From Paludibacteraceae bacterium (GTDB taxonomy: Bacteria; Bacteroidota; Bacteroidia; Bacteroidales; Paludibacteraceae): a DNA stretch of 6,002 bases. The notes under the pieces were generated by a model that worked only from the letters and a program-made list of their open reading frames with translations, was not told the origin of the DNA and made no database searches. This document shows, in pieces, positions 1-6,002 of this stretch. The stretch is taken from assembly GCA_017965125.1 (NCBI GenBank), contig JAGCQO010000098.1:1-6002 (forward strand), read 5' to 3'. How positions within the stretch are numbered: position 1 is the first letter of the stretch; each line of letters begins with the position of its first letter. The translations under genes were made by a program, and so were the position numbers.

Positions 1-1984
1 GCAGCGCAAGGTCGATGATCTGGCGCACCTCCTTGTTCTCCGAAGCGTACTTGCTGACGATTTCCTCCATCTTCTTCTTCAGCTCGTCGGCTTTGTCCTG
101 CAGCTTTTTCTTCTCGTCCTTCTCCTCCTGAGGTATGTCGGCGTCGTTCTTGTCCTTGTGCGCGGTGTTCCACTCGGTCATCTTGTCGTCCAGGCTCTGG
201 CGCTCCTTGTTTATAGGCTCGACCTCGGCGTTGCACTTGCTTTCCTCGTCCTTCAGGATGCTCTCGATCAGCGGATTGGCAGTGTTGACCACGAGGCTGT
301 AGCTGTCCGGCATCTCGCCGTAGAATCCCATCATGCCGCCGTTGACTGCCGCCATGTCCTTCATTCGGCGCATGAACTCGGCCTGAGTGATGACAACAGG
401 CTGCTGGTCCTTGCCCAAGTTCTCGAAATCGACGATGAAGTTCGTCTTGTCGATCTTAGGCAGCTGCGACTGGAAGACTGATGTCAGCGCCTCCTGCTGG
501 TTCTTTGTCAGTATGTTCTTGTCGAGGTCCTCCTTGGCTATGAGTCTTTCTACGACGTCGGCGTCAACTCTTGTGAATCGGCACTTCTCGTTCTTCTGCT
601 CCACGGCGTTCACGAGGTGTGTGTCAAGCTGTCCGTCGAGCACGAGCACGTCGTATCCCTTGTCCTTGGCCGCCTGCACGTATGAGTGCTGCTCGTTCTC
701 GTTGTTTGTGTAAAGGAAAATCAGGTTGCCGTCCTTGTCGGTCTGCGCGTCCTTGACTTTCTCCTTGTATTCGTCGAATGTGAAGTATTTGCCCTCGGTG
801 TTCTTGAAGAGGTTGAACTTGGCTGCTCTGTCGTAGAACTTCTCCTCGCTGAGCATACCGTAAACGATGAACAGGCGCATGTTGTCCCACTTCTCTTCGA
901 ACGCCTTGCGGTCTTTCTTGAAAAGTTCTTCCAGGCTGTCTGCCACTTTCTTTGTTATGTGGCTTGAGATTTTCTTCACGTTGCCGTCGGCCTGCAAGTA
1001 GCTACGGCTGACATTCAGCGGGATGTCCGGAGAGTCGATGACGCCGTGCAGCAGTGTGAGGAACTCAGGCACGATGCCTTCCACGCTGTCGGTCACGAAG
1101 ACCTGGTTGCAGTACAGCTGGATTTTGTTCCTCTGCAGGTCCATGTTTGACTTTATCTTTGGGAAATACAGGATTCCGGTCAGGTGGAAAGGGAAGTCCA
1201 CGTTCAGGTGTATGTGGAACAGCGGGTTCTCCGCCATAGGGTACAGCTCTCTGTAGAACTTGTCGTAGTCCTCGTCCTTGAGGTCGGCTGGCTTGCGCAC
1301 CCATGCTGGGTTCACGTCGTTCACCACGTTGTCCTCGTCGGTGTCCACTTGCTTGCCGTCCTTCCAGTCCTTTTTCTTGCCGAAGACAATCTCCACAGGC
1401 AGGAACTTGCAGTACTTGTTCAGCAGGAAGCTGATTTTCGACTCCTCGAGGAAGTCCTTGTTCTCGTCGTCGATGTGCAGCACGATGTCGGTGCCTCGGT
1501 CGGCTTTGTCTATCTCCTCGATGGTGTAGTTAGGCGTTCCGTCGCATGACCATTTCACGGCCTTTGCGTCGTCTTTGTATGACTTGGTCACGATGTCCAC
1601 CTGCTTAGCCACCATGAACGCAGAGTAGAATCCGAGTCCGAAGTGTCCGATTATGGCGTTTGCGTCGTTCTTGTATTTCTCGAGGAACTCAGTCGCGCCG
1701 GAGAAGGCTATCTGGTTGATGTACTTGTCGATGTCCTCGTTGGTCATGCCTATTCCGCGGTCGCTTATGGTCAGCGTGCCAGCCTCCTTGTCCACGTTCA
1801 CTTTCACCTTCAGTTCGCCGAGCTCGCCCTTGTATTCGCCTACCGACGAAAGCGTCTTCAGCTTCTGTGTCGCGTCAACAGCGTTGCTCACTATCTCACG
1901 CAGAAAAATCTCGTGGTCGCTGTAAAGAAATTTTTTGATGACAGGGAAAATGTTGTCTGTCGTTACTCCAATCGTTCCTTTCAT
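1..1984 (-). CDS. htpG: Hsp90-family molecular chaperone HtpG (3' end missing)
   Basis: ATP-dependent cytosolic chaperone, the bacterial Hsp90, working as a dimer on partly folded clients. From the ATG at 1984, 661 codons stay open to the left edge. All GHKL ATPase motifs are visible: E30 and N34 in REIVSNAVDA, D75 and G79 in DRGIGM, GHFGLGFYSAF (113-123) and RGTD (163-166). The middle-domain catalytic arginine is R327 in PLNVSRSYLQ. The C-terminal domain follows (GFYGEMPDS, about 553-561) and carries a Lys/Glu-rich stretch at about 585-650 that E. coli HtpG (624 aa) lacks but that I recall in Bacteroidota HtpG, which are about 680 aa; about 20 residues are therefore probably missing. The start is chosen because MKGTIGVTT matches the family N-terminus. 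An in-frame ATG at 2041 would add 19 residues but lies upstream of the predicted promoter. The leader is A-rich without a Shine-Dalgarno site. Identity is very secure. Confidence 0.97.
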   Translation of the reverse strand, partial: MKGTIGVTTDNIFPVIKKFLYSDHEIFLREIVSNAVDATQKLKTLSSVGEYKGELGELKVKVNVDKEAGTLTISDRGIGMTNEDIDKYINQIAFSGATEFLEKYKNDANAIIGHFGLGFYSAFMVAKQVDIVTKSYKDDAKAVKWSCDGTPNYTIEEIDKADRGTDIVLHIDDENKDFLEESKISFLLNKYCKFLPVEIVFGKKKDWKDGKQVDTDEDNVVNDVNPAWVRKPADLKDEDYDKFYRELYPMAENPLFHIHLNVDFPFHLTGILYFPKIKSNMDLQRNKIQLYCNQVFVTDSVEGIVPEFLTLLHGVIDSPDIPLNVSRSYLQADGNVKKISSHITKKVADSLEELFKKDRKAFEEKWDNMRLFIVYGMLSEEKFYDRAAKFNLFKNTEGKYFTFDEYKEKVKDAQTDKDGNLIFLYTNNENEQHSYVQAAKDKGYDVLVLDGQLDTHLVNAVEQKNEKCRFTRVDADVVERLIAKEDLDKNILTKNQQEALTSVFQSQLPKIDKTNFIVDFENLGKDQQPVVITQAEFMRRMKDMAAVNGGMMGFYGEMPDSYSLVVNTANPLIESILKDEESKCNAEVEPINKERQSLDDKMTEWNTAHKDKNDADIPQEEKDEKKKLQDKADELKKKMEEIVSKYASENKEVRQIIDLAL

Positions 1985-2026
1985 TGTTTTTATGTTTGTG
2001 TTTATTGATTTCCGCCTGTGTTTTAT

Positions 2027-2059
2027 CAAAATAAGTGCCATCTCGATTTTTGTGACAAC
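2027..2059 (-). promoter_or_regulatory. Candidate htpG promoter, Bacteroidota type
   Basis: Read on the minus strand, GTTG (2059-2056) is followed after 21 bp by TTATTTTG (2034-2027). This resembles the Bacteroidota primary sigma consensus TTTG, about 19-21 bp, TAnnTTTG, with one mismatch in each box. It predicts a transcript start near 2021 and a leader of about 37 nt before the ATG at 1984. The match is imperfect, so this is an inference. No other equally good element was seen between the two genes. Confidence 0.4.
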
Positions 2060-2098
2060 ATGACATAAACGCCCCTCCGACGTATGACAATATTGACA
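2053..2098. repeat. Four TGACA direct repeats upstream of htpG
   Basis: On the plus strand TGACA occurs at 2053-2057, 2061-2065, 2085-2089 and 2094-2098, read as TGTCA in the direction of htpG. They form two pairs, with starts 8 and 9 bp apart within pairs and 32-33 bp between pairs, about three helical turns. The htpG-proximal copy overlaps the candidate -33 box of htpG. CAATATTG (2088-2095) is also an 8-bp palindrome. The arrangement fits a regulator binding site, but no specific factor can be named, and short repeats in 150 bp can arise by chance. Confidence 0.4.
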
Positions 2099-2137
2099 CC
2101 GCCGACACTCGTGTGTTTCTCGTTTTGGGTTTATGGT

Positions 2138-4312
2138 TTACTCCGCAGCCTCTTGCTTCTGGCTGTCGTTCTTGAACATGCCGCTGAGTCCGCGGCCGAT
2201 GTTCCTCAGCTGGAGCGTAGGCACTGCGTCGAGGCCCTGAATCTTGTTCTGCGCGCCGTGCTGAGGGTAGATGACCACCTTGTCGTTCTTCACGAAGCGA
2301 ATCTCCAGCTCGATAGGCACTTGCTCCAGCTCCTCCATGTATGACGCCGAGCCTGGTCTTGCCGAAACGACGATCACAAGGTCGGTCTCGTTTATGACCC
2401 TCTTGAGCGTGAGGAAGCTGTCCCACTTCTCGTAGTTGTTGTATGTGAATTTCGGCATTCTTCTGGAGTACGCCTTCTTTATGGCGCTGAACGTCTGTTC
2501 GTTGCTAAGCAGCAGGATAGGCAGCGTCAGCTCTCTCGAAAGCTTCAGCACCTTCTCGAACCAGATGGCGAAGCCGGCCTCGTACTCGGCGTACGGCGGC
2601 ACTATCAGCACGATGCGCTTGTTGAGTATCAGCTGCCTTGTGATTCTGCACATGAACACGGTCTTGTTCGTGTTGCCCACCACACCGCCGGCGTTCGCGC
2701 CAAGCAGCTTGTCGAGGAAGCCCATCTTTCGTGGCCATCCCATGACAATCGTGTCCGCCATGGCTTCCTTCGTCAGACGGACGATGCCGCTGCTCATGTT
2801 GTAGTCCAGCGTCGTCATGACATTGAGCGGAATCTCCACTGCCGACGCCTCTTTCACGTATTTCTTGAGGCTTTCCCTCGTCGCGCGCACCTTGTTCTCA
2901 GCGCCCTCGTCGTTGAGCAGCACTGTGCCCACGAGCAAAGGCCTTGTCGATTTCTTGTCCCTTATCAGGAGCGCGAAGTCGATGAGTCGCTCAAAGACGA
3001 CTTCCAGTGATATTGTCACCAGGATATTCTCGACCGACGGCATGTACTTGTTTGGCGCTTCGGACTCCTCGTTCGCGTTGTCGCTGCTCTCGAAGCTGCG
3101 GTTCATCTGCAGCGCCAGCTCTCTCGAGGCGCGTTCGGTCAGCAGAGCCGACACGCTGCACGTCAGCAGGATGAGCACCACGGCGGCGTTAAGCACATCC
3201 TCCGAAATCATGCCCGCCCTCACTCCGACGAGGATGACGGCGATGGTGATGGCTGCGTGGCTGCCGCTAAGCCCGAACATCAGCTGTCTCTGCACACGGC
3301 TCATCTTGAACACCTTCTGGGTGATGAACGCCGCGCCCCATTTGCTGAAAAGCGCCGCGATGGTCAGCACGATGGAGATGAGCACAACCCACCAGTCGCC
3401 TATGACGCTCCTGAAGTCCATCATAAGACCCACGTTCACGATGAAGAACGGGATGAACAGCGTGTTGCCGATGAAGGCGATTCTGTTCATGAGCGCCGAT
3501 GTGCTCGGTATCATTTTGTTGACCGCAAGTCCGGCCAGGAACGCTCCGATGATAGGCTCGAAACCGCCCAGCTGCGCCAGGAACGACGACATGAACATGA
3601 TGGACAGCACGAGTATGAAGTGCGCGCCTTTCTCATTCTCGAAGCGCTTGAAGAAGAACTTCAGCACCCATGGGAAAAGCTTGAAGATAATCAGAAACAG
3701 GACGGTGCCCGACAGCACCATGCGCAGAGCGAACTCCCATCCGGCGTGGCCCGAGCTGTGGCCCAGCAGCAGCGCCAGGAGGATGAGCGCGGCCGTGTCG
3801 GTTATTATCGTGTCGCCCACAGTGACAGCCACCGACACGTCCTTGACCACCTCCATCTTGCTCGCGATCGGGTAGGAGATGAGCGTGTGGGTCGCGAAAA
3901 CGCAGGCCACAAGCATGCTTCCCTCGTTGCTCATGCACAAAGCGTACTTAGAGACGAAGAATCCGACCAGCATAGGGATGGCGAACGTCAGTATGCCGTA
4001 GATGATGCTCTTGTAGCGGTGTATCCTGAAGTCGTTCAGGTCGAGGTCGAGACCCACGATGAACATTATATATAACAGGCCGATCGTGGAAAAAAGGTCT
4101 ATCGCCTGGTTTTGCTCGATGAGCCCGATGCCGTGAGGCCCGAAGACAAGTCCGAAGAATATGAGAATTATGATGCCGGGAATCCTCAGTCTTTTAAGCA
4201 CGACCGAAGATAAAAGGATAAGAATAAGCAATATAGAGAACACCAGTATCTGATTGTGAACTGGCAATGTAAACATCTCTTTAAATGAATTCAGCAATTC
4301 TCCCATATACAT
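2138..4312 (-). CDS. CPA2-family cation:proton antiporter with USP-like C-terminal tail
   Basis: Inner-membrane antiporter exchanging Na+ or K+ for protons (pH and ion homeostasis); the ion is not readable from sequence. Residues about 20-400 form a Na+/H+ exchanger domain of some 12 hydrophobic segments, with family signatures RLRIPGII (41-48), GLLYIMFIVGLDLD (78-91), a TM6 ion-site motif with T171-D172, GAFLAGLAVNK (256-266), FIPFFIVNVGL (286-296) and GLSGSHAAITIA (347-358). After a hydrophilic linker (about 403-425) come two cytoplasmic alpha/beta segments. The first (about 427-560) resembles universal stress protein domains, with IVMGWPRK and LLGAN in place of the nucleotide loop. The second (about 565-700) starts KRIVLIVPP and is more divergent. 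The start is ambiguous: ATGs at codons 1, 3 and 13 are possible, and recognisable homology begins near codon 13. It ends at TAA, 153 bp before htpG. The family is secure; substrate and regulation are not. Confidence 0.92.
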   Translation of the reverse strand: MYMGELLNSFKEMFTLPVHNQILVFSILLILILLSSVVLKRLRIPGIIILIFFGLVFGPHGIGLIEQNQAIDLFSTIGLLYIMFIVGLDLDLNDFRIHRYKSIIYGILTFAIPMLVGFFVSKYALCMSNEGSMLVACVFATHTLISYPIASKMEVVKDVSVAVTVGDTIITDTAALILLALLLGHSSGHAGWEFALRMVLSGTVLFLIIFKLFPWVLKFFFKRFENEKGAHFILVLSIMFMSSFLAQLGGFEPIIGAFLAGLAVNKMIPSTSALMNRIAFIGNTLFIPFFIVNVGLMMDFRSVIGDWWVVLISIVLTIAALFSKWGAAFITQKVFKMSRVQRQLMFGLSGSHAAITIAVILVGVRAGMISEDVLNAAVVLILLTCSVSALLTERASRELALQMNRSFESSDNANEESEAPNKYMPSVENILVTISLEVVFERLIDFALLIRDKKSTRPLLVGTVLLNDEGAENKVRATRESLKKYVKEASAVEIPLNVMTTLDYNMSSGIVRLTKEAMADTIVMGWPRKMGFLDKLLGANAGGVVGNTNKTVFMCRITRQLILNKRIVLIVPPYAEYEAGFAIWFEKVLKLSRELTLPILLLSNEQTFSAIKKAYSRRMPKFTYNNYEKWDSFLTLKRVINETDLVIVVSARPGSASYMEELEQVPIELEIRFVKNDKVVIYPQHGAQNKIQGLDAVPTLQLRNIGRGLSGMFKNDSQKQEAAE

Positions 4313-4315
4313 CTA

Positions 4316-4323
4316 CAAATATA
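4316..4323 (-). promoter_or_regulatory. TATATTTG: candidate -7 element for the antiporter gene
   Basis: A perfect match to TAnnTTTG on the minus strand. No good TTTG is present at the -33 distance, only a T-rich stretch. The element lies just 3 bp upstream of the first possible ATG (4312), so transcription from it would start close to or inside the first codons. A one-mismatch alternative, TATATTTC at 4343-4336, would leave a leader of about 18 nt before the first ATG. The A/T-rich context makes chance matches likely. Confidence 0.4.
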
Positions 4324-4364
4324 GGATTTATAAAGGAAATATAAAATCTGTCACATGCACATTA

Positions 4365-4389
4365 TTAATGTATCAATTCATTACATTAA
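4365..4389. promoter_or_regulatory. Perfect 8-bp inverted repeat, candidate operator
   Basis: TTAATGTA (4365-4372) and TACATTAA (4382-4389) are exact reverse complements separated by 9 bp, with arm centres 17 bp apart, suiting a dimeric DNA-binding protein. The dyad ends 4 bp before the -7 element of the ligase gene and covers the place where its -33 box should be. It also lies 42-73 bp upstream of the antiporter -7 candidates, so it could serve both genes. An RNA hairpin role is unlikely because it lies upstream of the predicted transcript start. The regulator is unknown. Confidence 0.5.
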
Positions 4390-4393
4390 CCAT

Positions 4394-4401
4394 TATCTTT
4401 G
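4394..4401 (+). promoter_or_regulatory. TATCTTTG: -7 promoter element of the mpl-dCMP deaminase operon
   Basis: Perfect match to the Bacteroidota -7 consensus TAnnTTTG. It predicts a transcript start near 4406-4409 and a short A/T-rich leader of about 15 nt to the ATG at 4423. No TTTG is found 19-21 bp upstream; that region is occupied by the inverted repeat at 4365-4389. The position relative to the start codon is good, so this is the more convincing of the two divergent promoters. Confidence 0.55.
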
Positions 4402-4422
4402 CAATATTGATAAATAGTTTTT

Positions 4423-5793
4423 ATGAAGAAGGTTCACTTTATAGCCATAGGCGGCGCGGCGATGCACAACCTCGCTCTCGCGCTCCACGACAAAGACGGT
4501 TACCAGATAACGGGTTCGGACGACGAGTTCTTCGACCCATCGAAATCAAGACTTGAGGCGGCTGGACTGCTGCCGGAGAAGGCGGGATGGTTCCCTGAGA
4601 GAATCACGCCAGACCTCGACGCCGTAATCCTCGGCATGCACGCGAGAGAGGACAACCCCGAGCTGATAAAGGCGAAGGAACTCGGACTGAAGGTTTATTC
4701 ATTCCCCGAGTACCTCTACGAGCAGACCAAGGACAAGAAGCGCGTCGTGATAGGCGGAAGCCACGGCAAGACCACGACCACATCCATGATTCTCTTTGTG
4801 CTCAAGGAGGCTGGCATCAAGGCCGACTACATGGTGGGCGCGCAAATCGAGGGCTTCAAGAACATGGTCTCGCTGAGCAACGACGCCGAAGTGGCTGTGT
4901 TCGAGGGCGACGAGTACCTGACTTCGCCTATCGACCTGCGTTCCAAGTTCCTGCTTTACCATCCGCACATCGCACTGCTCACGGGCATCGCATGGGACCA
5001 TGTGAACGTGTTCCCTACGTTCCCTCTTTACGTTGACACATTCCGCAAGTTCGTGGCATCGATAGAGCCCGACGGCAAATTCATATACTTCGCACAAGAC
5101 GAGAATCTGCAGGCGTTAGCCAAGGAGGCGAGAGCCGACGTCGAGGCTATATCATACGACACGCCTCAGCACACGGTGGCGAACGGCGTGACGACAATAA
5201 GCGCGGACGGCGTGACGACAGCAATCAACGTCTTCGGCGACCACAACCTGCAGAACATCATGGGCGCATACAAGGTCTGCCTGCAGCTCGGCATCTCGAC
5301 GGAGGATTTCTTCCGCTCGATAAGCAAGTTCAAGGGCGCGGCCAACCGTCTGCAGAAGATAGCCGAGAGCGACAATGCCGTCGCTTTCAAGGACTTCGCC
5401 CATTCGCCTTCGAAGCTCAAGGCCACTGTGCACGCCGTGAAGAGCCAGTTCCCAGACCGACAGCTCGTCGCATGCATGGAGCTGCACACATTCAGCAGCC
5501 TGACAAAGTCGTTCCTGCCGCAGTATGAGAACGCAATGGCGGAGGCTGACACGGCTTTCGTCTATTTCAACCCTGAAGTCATAAAGCACAAGAGGCTGGA
5601 GGCGTTCAGCGTGGACGATGTGCGCAAGGCGTTCGGCGGCGACAACCTGACCGTGTTCTGCGACTCAGCCGAATTGCAGAAGACTCTGCGCCAAATCGAC
5701 TTCCACGACAAGACACTGCTGATGATGACATCCGGCAACTTCGACGGTGTGGACATTATAGGATTCTCAAAGGAATTACTGAACATTAAATAA
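4423..5793 (+). CDS. mpl: Mpl-like Mur ligase (UDP-MurNAc:tripeptide ligase), peptidoglycan recycling
   Basis: Mur-family ligase, most likely attaching recycled L-Ala-gamma-D-Glu-meso-DAP to UDP-MurNAc with ATP in the cytoplasm, bypassing MurC, MurD and MurE. At 456 aa it matches E. coli Mpl (457 aa) and is shorter than MurC (491 aa). The N-terminal UDP-binding domain starts HFIAIGGAAMHNLA (5-18) with TGSD (30-33). The central ATPase domain has the P-loop GGSHGKTTTT (111-120), EGDEY (161-165), DLRSKF (171-176) and WDHVNVF (191-197). FGDHNLQN (271-278) opens the C-terminal domain, which has KGAANRLQ (304-311), KDFAHSPSK (323-331) and TSGNFDGV (436-443). The layout follows Mpl, but the segment at 352-360 is MELHTFSSL where E. 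coli Mpl has EPRSNT, so the exact peptide acceptor is inferred. The ATG at 4423 gives the family N-terminus. It is first in a likely operon, with the dCMP deaminase 15 bp downstream. Confidence 0.88.
   Translation: MKKVHFIAIGGAAMHNLALALHDKDGYQITGSDDEFFDPSKSRLEAAGLLPEKAGWFPERITPDLDAVILGMHAREDNPELIKAKELGLKVYSFPEYLYEQTKDKKRVVIGGSHGKTTTTSMILFVLKEAGIKADYMVGAQIEGFKNMVSLSNDAEVAVFEGDEYLTSPIDLRSKFLLYHPHIALLTGIAWDHVNVFPTFPLYVDTFRKFVASIEPDGKFIYFAQDENLQALAKEARADVEAISYDTPQHTVANGVTTISADGVTTAINVFGDHNLQNIMGAYKVCLQLGISTEDFFRSISKFKGAANRLQKIAESDNAVAFKDFAHSPSKLKATVHAVKSQFPDRQLVACMELHTFSSLTKSFLPQYENAMAEADTAFVYFNPEVIKHKRLEAFSVDDVRKAFGGDNLTVFCDSAELQKTLRQIDFHDKTLLMMTSGNFDGVDIIGFSKELLNIK
5183..5220 (+). repeat. 14-bp direct repeat inside mpl, period 24 bp
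   Basis: ACGGCGTGACGACA occurs at 5183-5196 and again at 5207-5220, exactly 24 bp (eight codons) apart and in frame. It encodes GVTT twice, in NGVTTIS and DGVTTAI (about residues 254-267), just before the FGDHN motif. This looks like a small in-frame duplication or a locally repetitive beta-strand segment. The reading frame is intact. Confidence 0.8.
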
Positions 5794-5808
5794 AAAAGAA
5801 CTCGCCCT

Positions 5809-6002
5809 ATGGACGACAAGACAAACAAAGAACTGAAGCAAAGGAACCTCGACACCCGCTACATGCGCATGGCGACTATCTGGGCAGAAAACTCGTACTG
5901 CAAGAGACGCCAGGTCGGAGCACTGCTCGTTAAGGACAAGATGATAATCTCGGACGGATACAACGGCACGCCGTCGGGATTCGACAACAACTGCGAGGAC
6001 GA
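5809..6002 (+). CDS. dCMP deaminase family protein (5' part only)
   Basis: Zinc-dependent cytosolic enzyme, probably deaminating dCMP to dUMP to supply thymidylate synthesis; Gram-positive members are named ComEB. The ATG at 5809 opens 64 codons that run off the right edge; the family is usually about 140-160 aa. Family signatures are RYMRMATIWAENSYCKRRQVG (in the region 17-37), where C31 is the position of the extra structural zinc ligand of phage-type dCMP deaminases, and GYNGTPSG (50-57), a hallmark of the nucleotide-binding loop, followed by C62. The catalytic HAE and PCxxC motifs lie beyond the window and were not seen. It starts 15 bp after the mpl stop, with an A-rich spacer and no terminator, so it is probably co-transcribed with mpl. 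Family is secure; catalytic integrity cannot be judged. Confidence 0.93.
   Translation, partial: MDDKTNKELKQRNLDTRYMRMATIWAENSYCKRRQVGALLVKDKMIISDGYNGTPSGFDNNCED

Noticed and set aside
158..2008. Several plus-strand open frames of 77-121 codons opposite htpG
   Set aside because: They are antisense to a continuous, highly conserved HtpG frame, and their compositions (Leu/Val/His-rich or Ser/Phe-rich) are typical of complement-strand artefacts.
1985..2041. Upstream in-frame ATG at 2041 as an extended htpG start
   Set aside because: It would add 19 basic residues (MALILIKHRR...) not found on HtpG proteins and would start upstream of the predicted transcript start near 2021.
2099..2137. Terminator hairpin after the antiporter gene
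   Set aside because: Only a 4-bp stem (ACAC/GTGT around 2105-2114) with a 2-nt loop and no following U tract on either strand; too weak to call.
1896..2426. 176-codon minus-strand frame spanning the antiporter-htpG gap
   Set aside because: It overlaps both real genes out of frame, and its product is low-complexity and charged; no independent start signal or family was recognised.
2817..4075. Long plus-strand open frames (352 and 272 codons) opposite the antiporter gene
   Set aside because: They lie wholly antisense to a clearly recognisable membrane protein; their translations are Ser/Met/Thr-rich or Asp/Glu/His/Arg-rich with no family resemblance, as expected of shadow frames in G/C-rich coding DNA.
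4368..4556. 62-codon plus-strand frame overlapping the mpl start
   Set aside because: It runs out of frame into mpl, and its ATG at 4368 lies upstream of the predicted transcript start; codon content after 4423 is merely a shifted reading of mpl.
1..6002. Novel defence, mobile or CRISPR-type system
   Set aside because: All sizeable reading frames belong to housekeeping families; no integrase, transposase, terminal inverted repeats, tRNA-adjacent junctions or spaced repeat arrays were seen.

Overview
The window looks like ordinary chromosomal DNA from a member of the Bacteroidota, most likely Bacteroidales. The evidence is the HtpG sequence (N-terminal GVTTDNIFP, charged C-terminal insertion), a Bacteroidota-type Mpl-like Mur ligase directly followed by a dCMP deaminase, A/T-rich leaders without clear Shine-Dalgarno sites, and matches to the Bacteroidota promoter element TAnnTTTG. 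Genus cannot be fixed from this alone.

Layout: positions 1-1984 hold most of htpG (Hsp90 chaperone) on the minus strand, cut by the left edge. Positions 1985-2137 are a leader region with a candidate htpG promoter and four TGACA repeats. Positions 2138-4312 (minus) encode a 724-residue CPA2-type cation:proton antiporter with a cytoplasmic tail resembling universal stress proteins. Positions 4313-4422 are an A/T-rich divergent promoter region with one TAnnTTTG match on each strand and a perfect 8-bp inverted repeat. Positions 4423-5793 (plus) encode an Mpl-like Mur ligase. Positions 5809-6002 (plus) are the first 64 codons of a dCMP deaminase, cut by the right edge.

The two plus-strand genes are 15 bp apart and probably co-transcribed. 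They join a peptidoglycan recycling step to a pyrimidine nucleotide step, with no direct biochemical link visible. The two minus-strand genes point the same way, 153 bp apart; htpG probably has its own promoter, though no convincing terminator separates it from the antiporter gene. I see no mobile element, CRISPR array, tRNA, rRNA or defence system. The most worthwhile details are the regulatory repeats in the two intergenic regions, the uncertain antiporter start, and departures from textbook motifs in the antiporter and ligase.
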